From Branchiostoma floridae (Eukaryota > Chordata > Leptocardii > Amphioxiformes > Branchiostomatidae), in NCBI RefSeq assembly GCF_000003815.2, contig NC_049980.1:18639454-18703453 (forward strand): a DNA stretch of 64,000 nucleotides, written 5' to 3'. Shown here piece by piece: positions 1 to 13,800 of the stretch. The first letter of the stretch is position 1, and each line of letters opens with the position of its first letter. The notes under the pieces are model-generated. The model did not search any database. It saw only the letters and a program-made list of their open reading frames with translations, and was not told the origin of the DNA. The position numbers and the translations under genes were made by a program.

Positions 1-2202
1 GTCTCGATGTTTGTTGACTGTAACGGCTGTTAATTGATAAAAATGGAATAAAAGAAAACAAATGCGTTCTGTAACAATTTTCTCTTCTTCCTGTCTACTA
101 ACTGTTTCTTTCCTCCAGTTTTTCCTACTAACACATTTATCAAACCCTATACGTATCATATCTCACCACATAAAAGATTGTACCAATGTTTCTGTACCTC
201 ACTATCGTATGCTTTCCATATCTCACCCTCTCTTTCTCCCCCTCTCTCTGACGTCCTTGCTTTTAAAACAACGAGGATGAATACTCAAACCTTTTTCTGC
301 AACTACCACTTGACCCATAGTTATAAAGCACCATTTCACGCTCTAGTAGGATGCAAGATGAGGATGCAGATGTCACGTACCAAAAGGTTGTATATCGTCA
401 TTTTTAGCACGGTTGACATCTGGGTCAGCATTTATAGATAATTTTTCGGAACTATGAATTGCCCTGAAGAGCTCGGGTGGTCAGTGCCAGATCATTGTCC
501 TTAATCTATGACGCTTTTACGACAAACGACGTGTAATTTTAAGATCGTGCTTTGGAATGCAATGCTTTCCTAGATGACCTAGTTATATGATATCTAAAGG
601 AGTGCGTGTTTTTCAAACTTTCAAACTTTTCAACCTTTATCTTCATTTCCCACTCAGTCGGAGCAACTCAGTCAGAAAAAATCAAAACAACTAACTTTAA
701 ATTTTCTTCCCAGAAATCGGCTCTTCTCCCAAAATGCTCTCTTGCATAGATTGTTTGTAATTCAAGCAAACTAAGTTCGCATACAGTGGAACATTGCCTG
801 TATGTGCTTACGTGGCATAAGAATACATTGGAGTATGTGCGAAAAAAAAACGTTTGGAGTTTCTCCAAGAGGTTCATTATCTATCAAACCGTAAGGAAAT
901 GAACTGAATGTATCATTTATCTACTTTATTCTCGATTCTACTTCAGTCAGACACATCAAACAACATTTTTAAGAGGGCTGAACCATGAGATTGTCGTTTT
1001 ATGGCAAGGACGCTTTTGGCGTCTGCAATGGAGTTTGTATAATGATACAATATCTTAAGTGAAGGCATACCAGGAGGATGTCTCAATTTTTCGTGGCGTA
1101 GGGAAGTAACAAACGGGTACGACAAAGCCTAGTACGCAGATGACTTCTCTCCTTTCTCAGCATATTTGACAACAGATGATGTGGCGAGAGACCACCAACA
1201 TCCTTTCACAGCCTGTCACGTTTTGTCACCAGAGATTTAGGTATGGGTTGGTCCCCAAAAGGTGCTATGTACGAATGGCGCCCACGCGGCTCCCGCCCAA
1301 CCTGTAAGTCGCTATGTTCTGTCCACAGCACCCTAGCTGTCTCTGTCGTGGGTGCAAGAAATGTTTGTTCTCGTGCAGTAGACGTTCTTTTTTCTTCTTA
1401 CTTTTTCAGCTTCTTTGTCCTTCATTACATCTGAGAGAGACGTCGAGGCACAACAGAACATAAGGAGAGAACATTGCGCGTGCTCAGAACCTAGCGGTTG
1501 ATAACTGTGAGCGCAATGTAGTACACAATCATGTTCTCTCCAAATGCCTCTGGTGTGCAAGTACACATGTACTGTAAGGGCCAGCTCACAGTTCCTAGTG
1601 CGCACATGTAGTCGTACTGCAATGTCGCCTAGGTCAAAATTCAAGATCATTTTGAGTTCAAGACCCCTCTTATGTACACGATTTTGTAAGGTTATGCTGC
1701 CTTTGTTTCACATTCGAAATTCCATGGCACCCAAAAGAACTTCTGCTGATCAACAGAAGGCAAAGTCACCTTCGACGTTTGTTTTCTTCTGAAAGGATCC
1801 TAACCTCTGACCAAGGAGCCTGATAAAAGCTCCTTGCTCTGACCTAACCCACAGTCCCCTGCAACGCTGAGACTGTGAGGTGGCTTATCACTTGTGCCTA
1901 AGGTTGTGTAGCTTTGTCTGAGCATCTCTGGCGTCTCCCACATTCCCTCTATTATAGCACACAGGCCTTTCGTGTACATCGTATACGTTATCCCTGTCTC
2001 GCACGTCCAGCTTCAGTACGGGTAGTTACAGATACCATCAACAGCGCATGGAAGAGCTCTAGTTCTTTAGGGTGTAGTCTCAGAGTGTCTAGTAATTATA
2101 GCTGTGGTGTGGCGTGATGTTACACTCAATGGATCTTGTGTGTACGTGTGCGACAGGTTGGTTCGGCACTGTGACGCACAGTTATGACTACTTTTTTTCC
2201 AG
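1..2202. other. Upstream intronic sequence of the Nav2 gene
   Basis: I see no channel exon here. The DI S6 segment that should precede the I-II linker is absent, so this is probably intron within the I-II linker or between DI and the linker. No clear repeat was seen. Confidence 0.5.
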
Positions 2203-2317
2203 ATCTCCTCTTCTGCGGTTGAGGTCGAACCAAAGGTGGAGGACGGACCTTTCAACAAGTTGTCAGTAATCGAGGAAAAAGTGCCAAGATCATCATCTCC
2301 GACCATCCGAGTTACAG
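2203..2317 (+). CDS. Nav2: Nav2 exon a: domain I-II linker
   Basis: Follows a clean acceptor (tttttttccag) and ends before a gtacgg donor. It is 115 bp, enters in phase 0 and leaves one base, which joins the next exon to make a Glu codon. The peptide ([20 protein letters not shown]...) is hydrophilic, as expected of the cytoplasmic linker. The call rests on splice sites and phase, not on conservation. Confidence 0.75.
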
Positions 2318-4796
2318 GTACGGTACTTATGGGGCTTTGCGGTTGTTTTGTGTGGATTTTCAGAGGCAATACAGTACGCTTTGACTCATAAGCGCCCCCT
2401 ACCTGTTTGTCACAAATGTACAGGTATTCTGGTTCGCATTCTGCATTCCCTTGTGAAAGAACGCCCTCTGTTGATCATAGTTGGCACCATTGGCGAAATG
2501 GTCAAAATGAGCATTTTGGAAAATTGCTTGAGTTGCCTAGTCGGTCTCTGTTCGTATCATACGTCCAAAACAATACCCTTTTAGTCAAGGGTAGCGTTTC
2601 TGCCACCAGAATTGCTGAAGAATTTTAATAACCTCCGGTGTAACATACTGAAACGTTTATGACAGTAGCCATTGTGCTTTCGTTGCAGAACCATCGCCTG
2701 TTTTATACACGGAACCATCTCGCTTCGATCGGCTGAAGAAAGGTTTCATGGACAGGTGCTGTGCTTGGACCTGCTGTCCCTGTTGGGGCAAGTTCCAGGG
2801 TGTCATGCACGTCATCGCCATGGACCCACTCTTCGAACTGTTCATCACGCTGTGCATCATTGTCAACACGGCTTTCCTCACCATCGACCACCACGGCATG
2901 AGTGAAGATCTGCAGAACACATTGACTGTCGGCAACCTGGTACATACGAGTCACAAACAGCCTAATGGCAACTCTTTACCCTGTGATCTTGTGTCTAATG
3001 TATGTAACATGTAAGAATCCACATTAGAATTTGGATCCCCTGTGACTTTCGTTGGTTGTCATGTCTCGTGTTCTGGACATACTATGGTAATTAATGTTAG
3101 AGAGTAATTTTTGTATTCATGAAGAATGTAAAAATTTTGGGATTCCAGCAGCTTTTCCTTGAAGTGCAGTGGCGCTTTGCAGCAAACATTGATACAGGTG
3201 ATGATGACTTCATAAATTACAATTGATCTTACCGACAGGTGTTTACTGGTATCTTCGGCGCGGAAGCTCTCATGAAAATGATCGCTCTTGGCAAGAACTA
3301 CTTCAAGGATAGGTGGAACGTCTTCGACTTTGTAGTGGTGATGGTCAGCCTTCTGGAGTTGGCACTGGTCAACGTCAAGGGTTTGTCCGTCCTCAGGACC
3401 TTCCGATTGGTAAGATTAGAGAAAATTCAAACCTTATGGAGAATAATCTTTCAACTGTAAATTCCAACACAGTCACAGAGAATCAAATTGTCCACTGTAC
3501 GACACCAGTCAAGGAATGAATCTACTTCTTCCATGACGTTCTTTTATACTGCTTGAAGACTCGTTGATCAGTGCATTGAATGTAGCAGATAGTTTGTGGC
3601 ATCCCCGGCTGCTATCTAGGAATGTAATGTATAGATATTGATGTGTACATGTAATTGTAAGTGCATGTAATATTTCCATTCTTCAGCACAAAACAAATTC
3701 TATGATTGTTCAGAAATATTATTTCAGAAATGTAGAAACACATATGTCCAGATTCCATGCATAAACTGTTGTTGTTTCGTCAATGACAGAGTTCCCATTC
3801 TTATTGCAGCTGCGAGTTTTCAAGCTGGCACGCTCCTGGCCGACCATGAAAATGTTGCTGTCAATCATTGGCAGCTCGCTAGGGGCGCTTGCAAACTTGA
3901 CAGTGGTGCTCGTCATCATTGTGTACATTCTGGCTGTGCTGGGCATGCAACTCTTTGGAGAACAGTACAGGTGGGTAGGAATCATCTTATAGCAAATCGC
4001 AACGGTCTAAAAAACAATGTTTGTATTTATTTATCTAGAGTACTCTATCTTTCTATGGTAAATTGAATGTTGATACCGGGTCTTGTAGGAATTGCGAATG
4101 GTAAAACTATTTTCCAACATATACCTTCGCATTTTTTTGCTAGATAGAACAAGCATTGGATCATCAGTTGCTCAAAGTTTCTGACTTTCCCGGCGTCTCT
4201 GTTTAGGGATGGACGTATCCTATTCATAGTAATTCGTTAGTAACACAAAGTTAGCTGTTATTGTTCAAAATACGTTGACTACCTACCTATGTGCGAAGTG
4301 ATACATGCATCAATTTACCATGATTCTGACTATTTGTGTTCCAGGACATTCTACGCTGGGAACATGCCTCGCTACACATTTGTGGACTTCTTCCACTCCT
4401 TCATGATGATATTCCGCGTGCTGTGTGGCGAGTGGATAGAGCCGCTGTGGGAGTGTATGCAGGCGGCCGGGTCAGGCTGCATACCGATGTTCCTCGTCAC
4501 TCTCACGTTGGGAAACTTTATGGTGAGAAGTATTCCTAGTTGACATCAGGTTATGAAGTCTGGATAACCTGCTATTGTCGATGCCTCGAGGGCGGGGGTC
4601 CTTTCATGGCAGATGCAAGAGTACAGATGATGATTACAAAGTAAAACATGACACATAAATGTTCTTTTTCTCACTGGCCAGTTGTGATACAAATATTTGT
4701 GCTCAACAATTCTTGCAAGTTATCAGATGGATGCTTTGTTTAATCGATTTGAGAAGTGGTAGTAGTGATATAGCTGGAGTAGTAACAGCTGTGCTT

Positions 4797-4829
<33 letters not shown>

Positions 4830-7800
4830 ATAGTATTTGTAATAGTAGTTGTATATCATCTTGTACTAGTAGAAGAAATTGTAGTAGTAGTTGCTGCACT
4901 CGCACAGTTAACCACACAAATGAATCGGTCGTTCCGTCTTATGTATCAGATGATCAATGATGACATCTGTCGTTTTTAGGTTCTCAACCTTTTCCTGGCC
5001 CTGTTGTTGAACTCTTTCGGCGCCGACACGTTGAGCAACCACGAGCAGAACCAGACGGGAAATAGTAACAAGATCATGGCTGGGCTTAACAGGCTTCGGG
5101 CTGTTCTAGCTTTCAAGCGGCAGAAGTCACCAAAAGTCCGACCCCGGCAGGACGGCAAAGAAGAAAGTAACAGCAATGCAGAAAGCGAAGGAGGTAAACT
5201 AATCACCCCTTCCCATGCTCGAGTCAATAAAAACTTAAGTGTAGTAATTAGAACAAAGCATGTACCTACTTTCGAAAAGTTTCAAAGACTTTTATCCAAT
5301 GTTTTCCAAATTTTCGACCGTGTCCCTTGGCCTTCGTTAGTAATTTGACTTTCCTAACGCGCACTGGTGGTCGGGACTTGTGACGTCAGGAGTAGGTCAG
5401 TCGTTGCCAAGGAGTCGACACCTGCTGCCGTCGATGACGCTAAGATATTGGTAAAATTTCCCTACAGGTGGCAAACTTGCTGTCATAAGCAACGGGTCCG
5501 GTCCGTCCATAGAAATGCACGCTATGGAGGAGGGCCGGAACAAAAGTCCTAACAACATCAAGAGCATCACAAGCCTGTCAACCAACCAAGATCCTCCTAG
5601 CAAGAAGAGTTCTCCCAGGCGCCTCGCTCCACTGGACAGCAGGGCATTAGTGGACGAGCCACCTATTACTCCAACGGTACGACTTGAAACAGCCTAGTCT
5701 AAATGTCGTAAAGTGTTGTTGCTTTGTCAGGCGTTTGTGGTATTGTTAGAGTTCTACTTATGTTTGTTTTTTAATTTTAATGACGGGCACTTAACACACC
5801 TCACGTGATATTCGATTGCGGTCGTGTCAACCGCATTAACTAGCATGGTATCCTTCCACTACTTTATCAGAAAGATCATTCACATAGACATTTGCCTTTT
5901 TGCATTCGAAAATATCAGTATATGATATGCCCTACCATATGCCCTGCTATATGCTCTTTCCCCCTTGGAACCTTTCCTCGATTATGCACGAACGATGCTA
6001 CCATGCCATACAGCCCACTTACTCCAAACAAGAGACTTTCTATTCAGAATTTTTTCACGCCAGCATATCTTGCTTGTAAGTTCCAGACTTGATCCCTTTT
6101 TGCTTTTCTAAAGCACGTAGATCTGTTTTCTGTACGTTTAATGTGTGTTTCTGCATTCGTATTGTTTCTTCGTACGTCCCGTTTGTGTTTTCCCTTCACA
6201 GGCAACCTTGCGCTTGCTGCTCTCACCACCTTCCCTTCTTGCCAACCAAACGTCTTTGAGTTTACCTATGTTTGACCGTCCTTTAGCAGGTTGTTCAACA
6301 TACGGAGCGTGCTTTCCAGGCCCAGCGAGAAGCCTTCAGCAGGTTTGAGGAAACGATGTACCAGAACCACGGCAGCAGTGTCGCACTCGACTCCCCCCGC
6401 AGCGTCAGCCACGCCGGGTCCCGAGCCCCCAGCCCTGGGGCCCGATCAACCTCCAACAGCCCTCGACCAAAATCGGCCAACTCCCAGGTGTCATCTGCAC
6501 TGGTGGCATCTCCAAAAGAAGACAATGAGGATAAAGAGCAAGAGATGGACGAAGAGGGAAAACCGAAGGTGACCTTCGAGGAGACAGACAAAGAGCCAGA
6601 AGACTGCTTCCCGGAATGCTGCATCCAGAACTGCTGTATGCGTTGCTCGTGTTACAGCAGGTTCACGACCAGCAAGCACAGTGATCTGTGGGCCGCTGTA
6701 CGGAAGTTCAACTTCAAGATTGTCAACCACAAGGTCTTCGAAGGGTTTATCCTTCTCATCATCATGGGCAGCAGTCTCTGTCTGGTAAGTTTCACATGAT
6801 GCCATTGTTGTGTCCGCCGCCATGTTGGTGTCACTATTTGCATTTCAGTGAATTACGCTCAACTGTTTTCGGGCATTCAGAGATCTTCTGACTCTGATCT
6901 GAGATATGTCTAAAGCTAAAGATAGAGGATTTTTGTGTAAGCTTCAGATGTAATCCGCTTAAGTACAAATATGACACCAAAATGGCAGACATCACCTGCC
7001 TGCTTAATTGCTATAAAAGTGAGTGACAACAGAGGCCTCTTCCCTCTATCGTTTAGGAGTTACATGCCATTACTGTTGCTTTTTGAGCTTTTACAAGTTT
7101 ATTTTACCTCCATTGAAAATAGCGTGCCTGTTCGTTCACGTGTGTGTGTTCCTGGATCGATATTTGTGGACAGCATTATTTAAGAACCTCTGTTATGGAT
7201 TATGATGGTATGTGGATAGGTCTTGGGATGACAAAGGTCCAGGTCGATTTTTGAGTCCCCTGGTGTCCCACCATGATACTACAGTAGAACGTCTACATTT
7301 TGTATATTTTGCCCTTGACATTCTATGTTTAGCACTACCTCATTGTGAGAACACTAAGGCATGCATATTCTTATTTCCTAAACCAGATCTTTGAGGACAT
7401 CTACTTGCCGACCAAGCCACAACTGAAAGCGGTACTGTACTACTTGGACATCACGTTTGTCGTCATCTTCACAGTAGAGATGATACTGAAATGGCTGGGT
7501 GTCGGCTTCAAACGATACTTCGGTAGCGTCTGGTGCTGGCTTGACTTCGTCATTGTTGTGGTAAGAAAAATGAACATATTACGTCATAAACATAGCTTGA
7601 AAGTTCATCTGCGTTAGTAGAATTCATACTGTAGCAGGAAGGGAACTATAACTTCCAATATCAAAGGAAAATTTGACGTTTCGGTACTACTTTTTGTCAA
7701 GGAATGAGTTATTCAACCGCCTCTACGATGTCAATTTATGCTGACGGAATGCGTGGCTCGATGAGCAGTGGATCAAAAGTTGCAAAAGGTTTATGGCGTT

Positions 7801-10800
7801 CACCCCTTCTGTCAAAGTATCTACATTCGTAATAGCATCGCATCATGATGTTCCTTACCGAAAATACACGTATACATTTAAGAAGTTTGTGTATCACGAC
7901 AGAAGATTAGATTTACATTTCTCCAAACCTATTCTTTGACGACCGATTTACGAAATCGTTGCCCCTGCAGATCTCGCTGGTCAGCATCGGAGCAGCCACT
8001 GCCGGTATCGACAACCTCTCGGCTTTCCGAGCACTGCGGACCCTCCGAGCACTGCGACCCTTACGGGCCATCTCACGATGGGAGGGTATGCGGGTACGTG
8101 ATGTTTCTCCTCCTTTTTTAGAACCATGGTTTCATGACCTTTGCCAGAAAAAAGTTATGTCCACGGTAGCGTCTGTGGTTGAACAGTAGAACTCAAGAGA
8201 TGGAGATGGATTCGATCGGCGATGAAGGTAAGACATCCAGGTAAGATACGTTAAAAAGCAGATGGATTGTTGAAACATGTTGTTAGGTATTCTGTTGGCG
8301 AACAAATTATTAGAGTTTCGGCCTCCAATCGGCTTTCTTCGGAACTGCATTTTTTGTGTTGCAGACTTTAAATACCATGATAATGTTAACCTGACCACCG
8401 CTATTAAGTGGATCAGTCCCAACTGTACGATCTGCACTCCTTCTAGTCTATCCGGACATGGGGTTTCTTGTCACAACAACTCCTGTTTCACACTCTCACG
8501 ATAGCATGGATTACTAGTAGTACGCCAAATAAACAGAACATCCGATCCGACTCTTTCCGTTATAAATGTCCCAAGTCGCAAGTTTTCCTGTTTTGATCAA
8601 AGTAGACTCACGTCATTGCCAAGGTCAAAAACATATGGCAGCACTTGTTCCGGTATTTAAACGACCGTTGGCCTGTGTCATACCATACCATTACCGTACC
8701 AGACAAACAATGGGATATGGAAAATTCCTAATAACAAGTCGTCGAAATGTCAACATGTTTATCTCTAATTCATAATGGCAACCTCACCAGGTTGAATTTT
8801 ACAGTCTTAAAAGAAGACCTTTCATATTTAGGAAGTTAAAGTCTTGATGTGGCCCATGGGAAGCACGGAGTCGCAAATTTCGCCTGACAAACCCGGAAGA
8901 ATCGAAAACGATGTGTAAACTTTTTTCCGAATCACTCCAAGTTCTTCAATTCCTACCAGGCGGGTGACATGACTTTCGTGAGCTCCACTGTATTCCTCTA
9001 AAGGACTAGTTACGAACCTGTACAAGGGACCATCGCGGCTGTCCAAAGGAACTTAGGAAGTGGCTTTTCAAATACCTCATTAAAGTTGACTGGGTCGGCC
9101 TTGCGGTGACCTCGTGTCTAGCTTGTTTACCGGTCGCTCGATGCTCATCAATATGAAGAACGACAGTCGTGATTAGGAGACGCTTGTTTGTCGCCAGTTG
9201 TCCGTGTGGCCTCCTCGGGTTACTCTCCAAAATTAATCACGAAAACTCATTAACGTGGCATTTACCCAACTCTGAGCAGTGCCCGGACCAGGCTTTAAAG
9301 TTGAAAAGATCTACATGTATTTGTGCACTTCAAGTGCCCGTATGTTTCACGAGTAAACACGTGAAGTCTTGACAGGCATTTGAGAGAAAACTTCTGTCTG
9401 TCTTCTGGAACATGGAGTGTACCTTTGGCCTGTTCGGGCAATAAAATGTCCCGTAACTTGATTATGCTTTCGAGCTCAGATATGGTCCAAAGCTGTTGGG
9501 AAATGTTTTTATTAATTGTCATCACGAATGAGCATCTGATCTGGTGCAAATAATCCTATGAATATTTTATCTACTCCAACTCTGCTCAGTAGCTGACAAT
9601 GATGGAAATCTCAGAAAAGGTACTTCTCGCTGGTATACGTATGTGGATGTTTAGTGTGACTGGTTCATACATATCGCACCAGTTGATGATGCGTGCCCTC
9701 TCTTATCTTGGAAAGACTGGAGAACAACTGACGATGTTGACTTTGGATTCGTGCCCACTTATCCATCACTACGTAGCTATGAGAACGGAAGATATCATGC
9801 TCCCGGTGTTTTATTCCATGGTAGGAGGGAAAATTGGTTTTCAAAGTGTTTGAATTCGCAGTTGAAACAATTCTGTAGTACAGTAGAAATACATTAGGAA
9901 CACACATTAACGGTATATGCTGTAGAGAAGTCAAAGCGCAAGAATGAAGCTTCCACGAAAAGATCAAGATTTACAGGATACTATATCCAGCGGTGTCGCT
10001 GATGCATAAGTACGAGTTCGACATTGCGGCATATTTTCCTTTTTTCAGTAAATACTTGGCATCTAGGAAACCGAAGCATGTCAAAATCCTATTATATTAG
10101 AGTAATAGCTGAAAAGTTAAGTCAATCAAAATTATATCCTGACTGCAAATCCTGAGGAGGAAGTTAACCGGACTTGACGTAGATGACGTCAGTTCCAACT
10201 GGCGGGGCGTCCTGTGGATGTGACCTGTCACCTGCCGCTGCCAAGACAAACTGTTGTGATAGCTTGCATCGTTGTTTTGCGGAACTAGCTTCACATGTAC
10301 TTCAAAAGTCGGTCCACAGGCCAGCAGGTTTATCTGATCTCATTTTACACTGTTGTGAAAGAGATCATAGGTCAAAACGTGAAGTGGACTTTGATAAAAC
10401 CATGTTTCTAAAGTTCCATAATTCAAAATTCCTTCATTGCGTCATCGCAGGGTTGTGACAGAACCAACAAGGGTCTAAGACAAATCAAAATGTTGTACGA
10501 CACATGCACGGCGATCGTACGGCGAGCGTGACCGAGCCCTTCCAGCAATCGTTCGACGGGATTCCAAGATGATAACATTTCAGTTAACTGGTCACCGAAG
10601 GGGTAATGACACGTGTTGTTGGGGTCGGGAGGAAACACCGACATTCTACATCAGCGGGGCTGTGAAAAGAGGACGACGGTTTGCTGTTTCACTGTGTTGA
10701 CGTCTTCAGGAACACCTGTTTATTTTTCCCATGAGAACTACGCCATGGCAAACAAACAGTGAAACGTTAGCCATCCTCTCGGGTGTTCCACCTTGCTTTG

Positions 10801-13800
10801 TTCCTGTGCACCTGAATTCAACAGCGCCGGTCATAAAACTTCTTCAGTGTATAGGCGGGTTGGCACTCTTATTTTTAGGCATCGGGCCCTACCGCCGTAA
10901 ACAGGTTTTCTTGCAGCATGAGAAAGTTGTTTGAGGAGAAAGCCTCAGGACTATCGGTACCAAACATTGAAAGGAAATCAGTCAGTGGCACGCAAAGGTC
11001 ACAGCGACGGGGCACCTGCAGACCGGAAAGCAGCAAGCTCAACTCACATCAGGCTGCAGACGACCATCACAATAATCAAAGCAGACTTACTTTCTGATGG
11101 GGACCAAAATATGTTTGCTGCAGTTTAGAAAATATCTATGAATATTCACAGCAACTTATAATCAAGTGGATATAAATATGGAAACAATGCGATGATTTAG
11201 AATGGATTCCATATCTAACATATCTTCACATTTTAAATACATATACATGTAATCATGTATCAGATCTTAAGATGGTATTTTAGATGTCAAAATGTGTTCA
11301 CAAACATTGAGCACGTATTTGAGAGGAGAGAGGTTATTGACTTCGCTCTCCAATAACACCGGAACTGAAGGTGTGTCTTCCNNNNNNNNNNNNNNNNNNN
11401 NNNNNNNNNNNNNNNNNNNNNNNNNNNNNNNNNNNNNNNNNNNNNNNNNNNNNNNNNNNNNNNNNNNNNNNNNNNNNNNNNGGCTCCGCGTAGACAGACA
11501 TGACCCAAACACGCCAGTCATAAATCTTTCGCCGTCAGGAGGTGATCCTTAACTCAAGACGACGTGAAGTCTGCCTGGGCGTGGCTGTGTCAATGACTTC
11601 CGTTGAAAGCACTTAAGAGCCCAGTCGGTTGTCAGCCCTTGATGTTGGCAGCGAACCGTCCATTCATTTGCTCACTGTAAACATGTATAATTGCCTCATT
11701 GACATTGCGATACCTTAGTACCCTCTGATCCCAGTATACAAGGTCATGAGTAATGGGGGGGGGGGGGGGGGGTAGCCTCAGTGCCAGCTTTCTTGGTTGT
11801 CCCTTTCTTTACCTTATCATGGGTTGTTTTCTGATTGTACATCAGTTCTGAGATCTTCTGACTGTAACCGGCTTAGAAGTCTTAGAAGGCATGCTCAGAA
11901 AACCGCACATAATATCCCCCGCTCGCCCCCCAAAAGAAGCCTACCCTTGAAGCCTGATACAGAGGCTAAGGGATTGCTACATAGCGGAACAAACCCCCAA
12001 TTAGTGTCATTAGTTTAGATGTATTTATTATTCAAAATTGTCAACTCTTAAGTTAACGACGAAACTGTGGGTATGGACTGGTAGACCAAACATTACGCAA
12101 AGCTTTAAGCGACACATGGGCCTCTCTGAATCTATTTACGTCCTCGGAATTACTGTCATCTCACCTGGAACAAATCATGTTATGGAAATCTGCGGATAGT
12201 CTGGTTAGGGGAGGCTGTTCCCAATTTGTCCATGGTAGCTCAGAGACAAAACACTTCCAACGGCATCATTTGGCAACCACGCCACGTGTAAGGCGACCCG
12301 TGCAATGGTCAGGCAGTTCCGGGACTCAAGCCCCGGATAATACCAAAAATTGTGCCTACTACTTTTTTTAATTCTAATCACTCGGAACTTAAGGAAGACT
12401 ATAGTACATGTAGTTGGCTATAAGGTCCGGGATGGTCATTACGTGCAAGATTATGCCAGTGTGCCAGTGGCTGTTGCGGGCATGTCTAATTATAAAGCAA
12501 GATGCAGAGAGTGTCAAAGAAAAACATAAACACGACCTTGCCTTGAGATAAGAAACACAAAAATATTAAACCTGTCTCATCGGTATAAAAATATATCGAT
12601 CCCACGAAACGTTAACATTGGAGAATATACCCATATATAACACGAACGCATGCACAGTGTTAATCGCGTATTGCGATGTACCTAACATTACAAAGATGTT
12701 AATATTGATAAACATTATGATATTTTGCAACCTGTATGATTGCTTGTGAATATGTATGAGACAAACTCTATTCTGTGGCCATTGTCTTACCGTGCTGTTA
12801 TTTGTTGTTGTTTTGGTAGGTTGTGGTGAACGCTCTCCTTCAAGCGATCCCGTCCATCTTCAACGTGTTACTGGTGTGCCTTGTGTTCTGGCTCATCTGC
12901 AGCATCATGGCGGTGCAGTTCTTCGGAGGCCAGTTCTACAAGTGTCTGGATGAAAACGGAGAGAAACTAGACATCACTATTGTGAACAACAGGTATGGCC
13001 TTTGGTGACTAGGCACTTTTTGATAATTGTAAGTGAAGGGATCCAAAGGATTTGGCTTCAAATCCCGCTCGGGTTACGGTGCATTGCTCCTTTAGGATGG
13101 AGAGGTAAAGCCGGCAGCCCTGGGTATGGGTGAGCTTTAGGAGTTAGCCTTGGGCATCAAAGCACTGCACGTAAAAGAACCCAGCACATATACCACGTAG
13201 AGCGAAGGTGATCTGTACACGTGTGCCTGGCTGACAACACGAGCCATCGCAAACACGGCCGCAATCCAATCCAATACTAGCCTCACGCTTCACCTCAGTC
13301 TGAGGTCGGCCTCCTCAAGACCTTTACCACCAGATTCCTGGACTGTACGAGATCATGATTTGTATGCGGTGTCACTTAAACATTGTTGTTTCTACCAACC
13401 ATGCAGGACTGAGTGTCTAGATAAGAACTACACCTGGGTGAACAGCAAAGTTAACTTTGATCATGTTGGCCAAGCCTATCTCGCACTACTTCAAGTGGTA
13501 AGTATCGTGTTGTTTATGAATTCCTATATATAAAATCAACTGTTGCTTCCCCTTTTCTGGTATCTGGTATCCATTGTAATCCACAGCGTTGACACTTAAA
13601 CATGTTCTCCTGTGCATACCAGCTGAAGTGTCTGCTTGTGCAGCTTTTCAGTAGGGACGTATAAAAGCTTTGTTGTGGACTGACAGTACTCTTCAAGCAG
13701 AGGTTCGGCTCCGGCTCTTTTTGGACGCTTTTTTATACGTTTTTATCGGGCTTTTCTTGTATACAACTGTTTTCTTGATGTCTCGCGGCCGCCAAAAACA

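Larger units (their letters stand above)
8094..12819 (+). other. Long Nav2 intron after DIII S4 (contains an assembly gap)
   Basis: 4.7-kb intron. It holds a 100-N gap, a poly-G run and a fragment (9853-9885) of a dispersed repeat also found at 56756-56788. No exon with channel similarity was seen, but an alternative exon hidden in the gap cannot be excluded. Confidence 0.7.

Noticed and set aside
1723-1792. Hydrophilic open stretch MAPKRTSADQQKAKSPST as a possible I-II linker exon
   Set aside because: No convincing acceptor (weak polypyrimidine tract before CCAAAAG) and only a poor donor (gtttgt); the exon at 2203 needs no such partner to be in phase.
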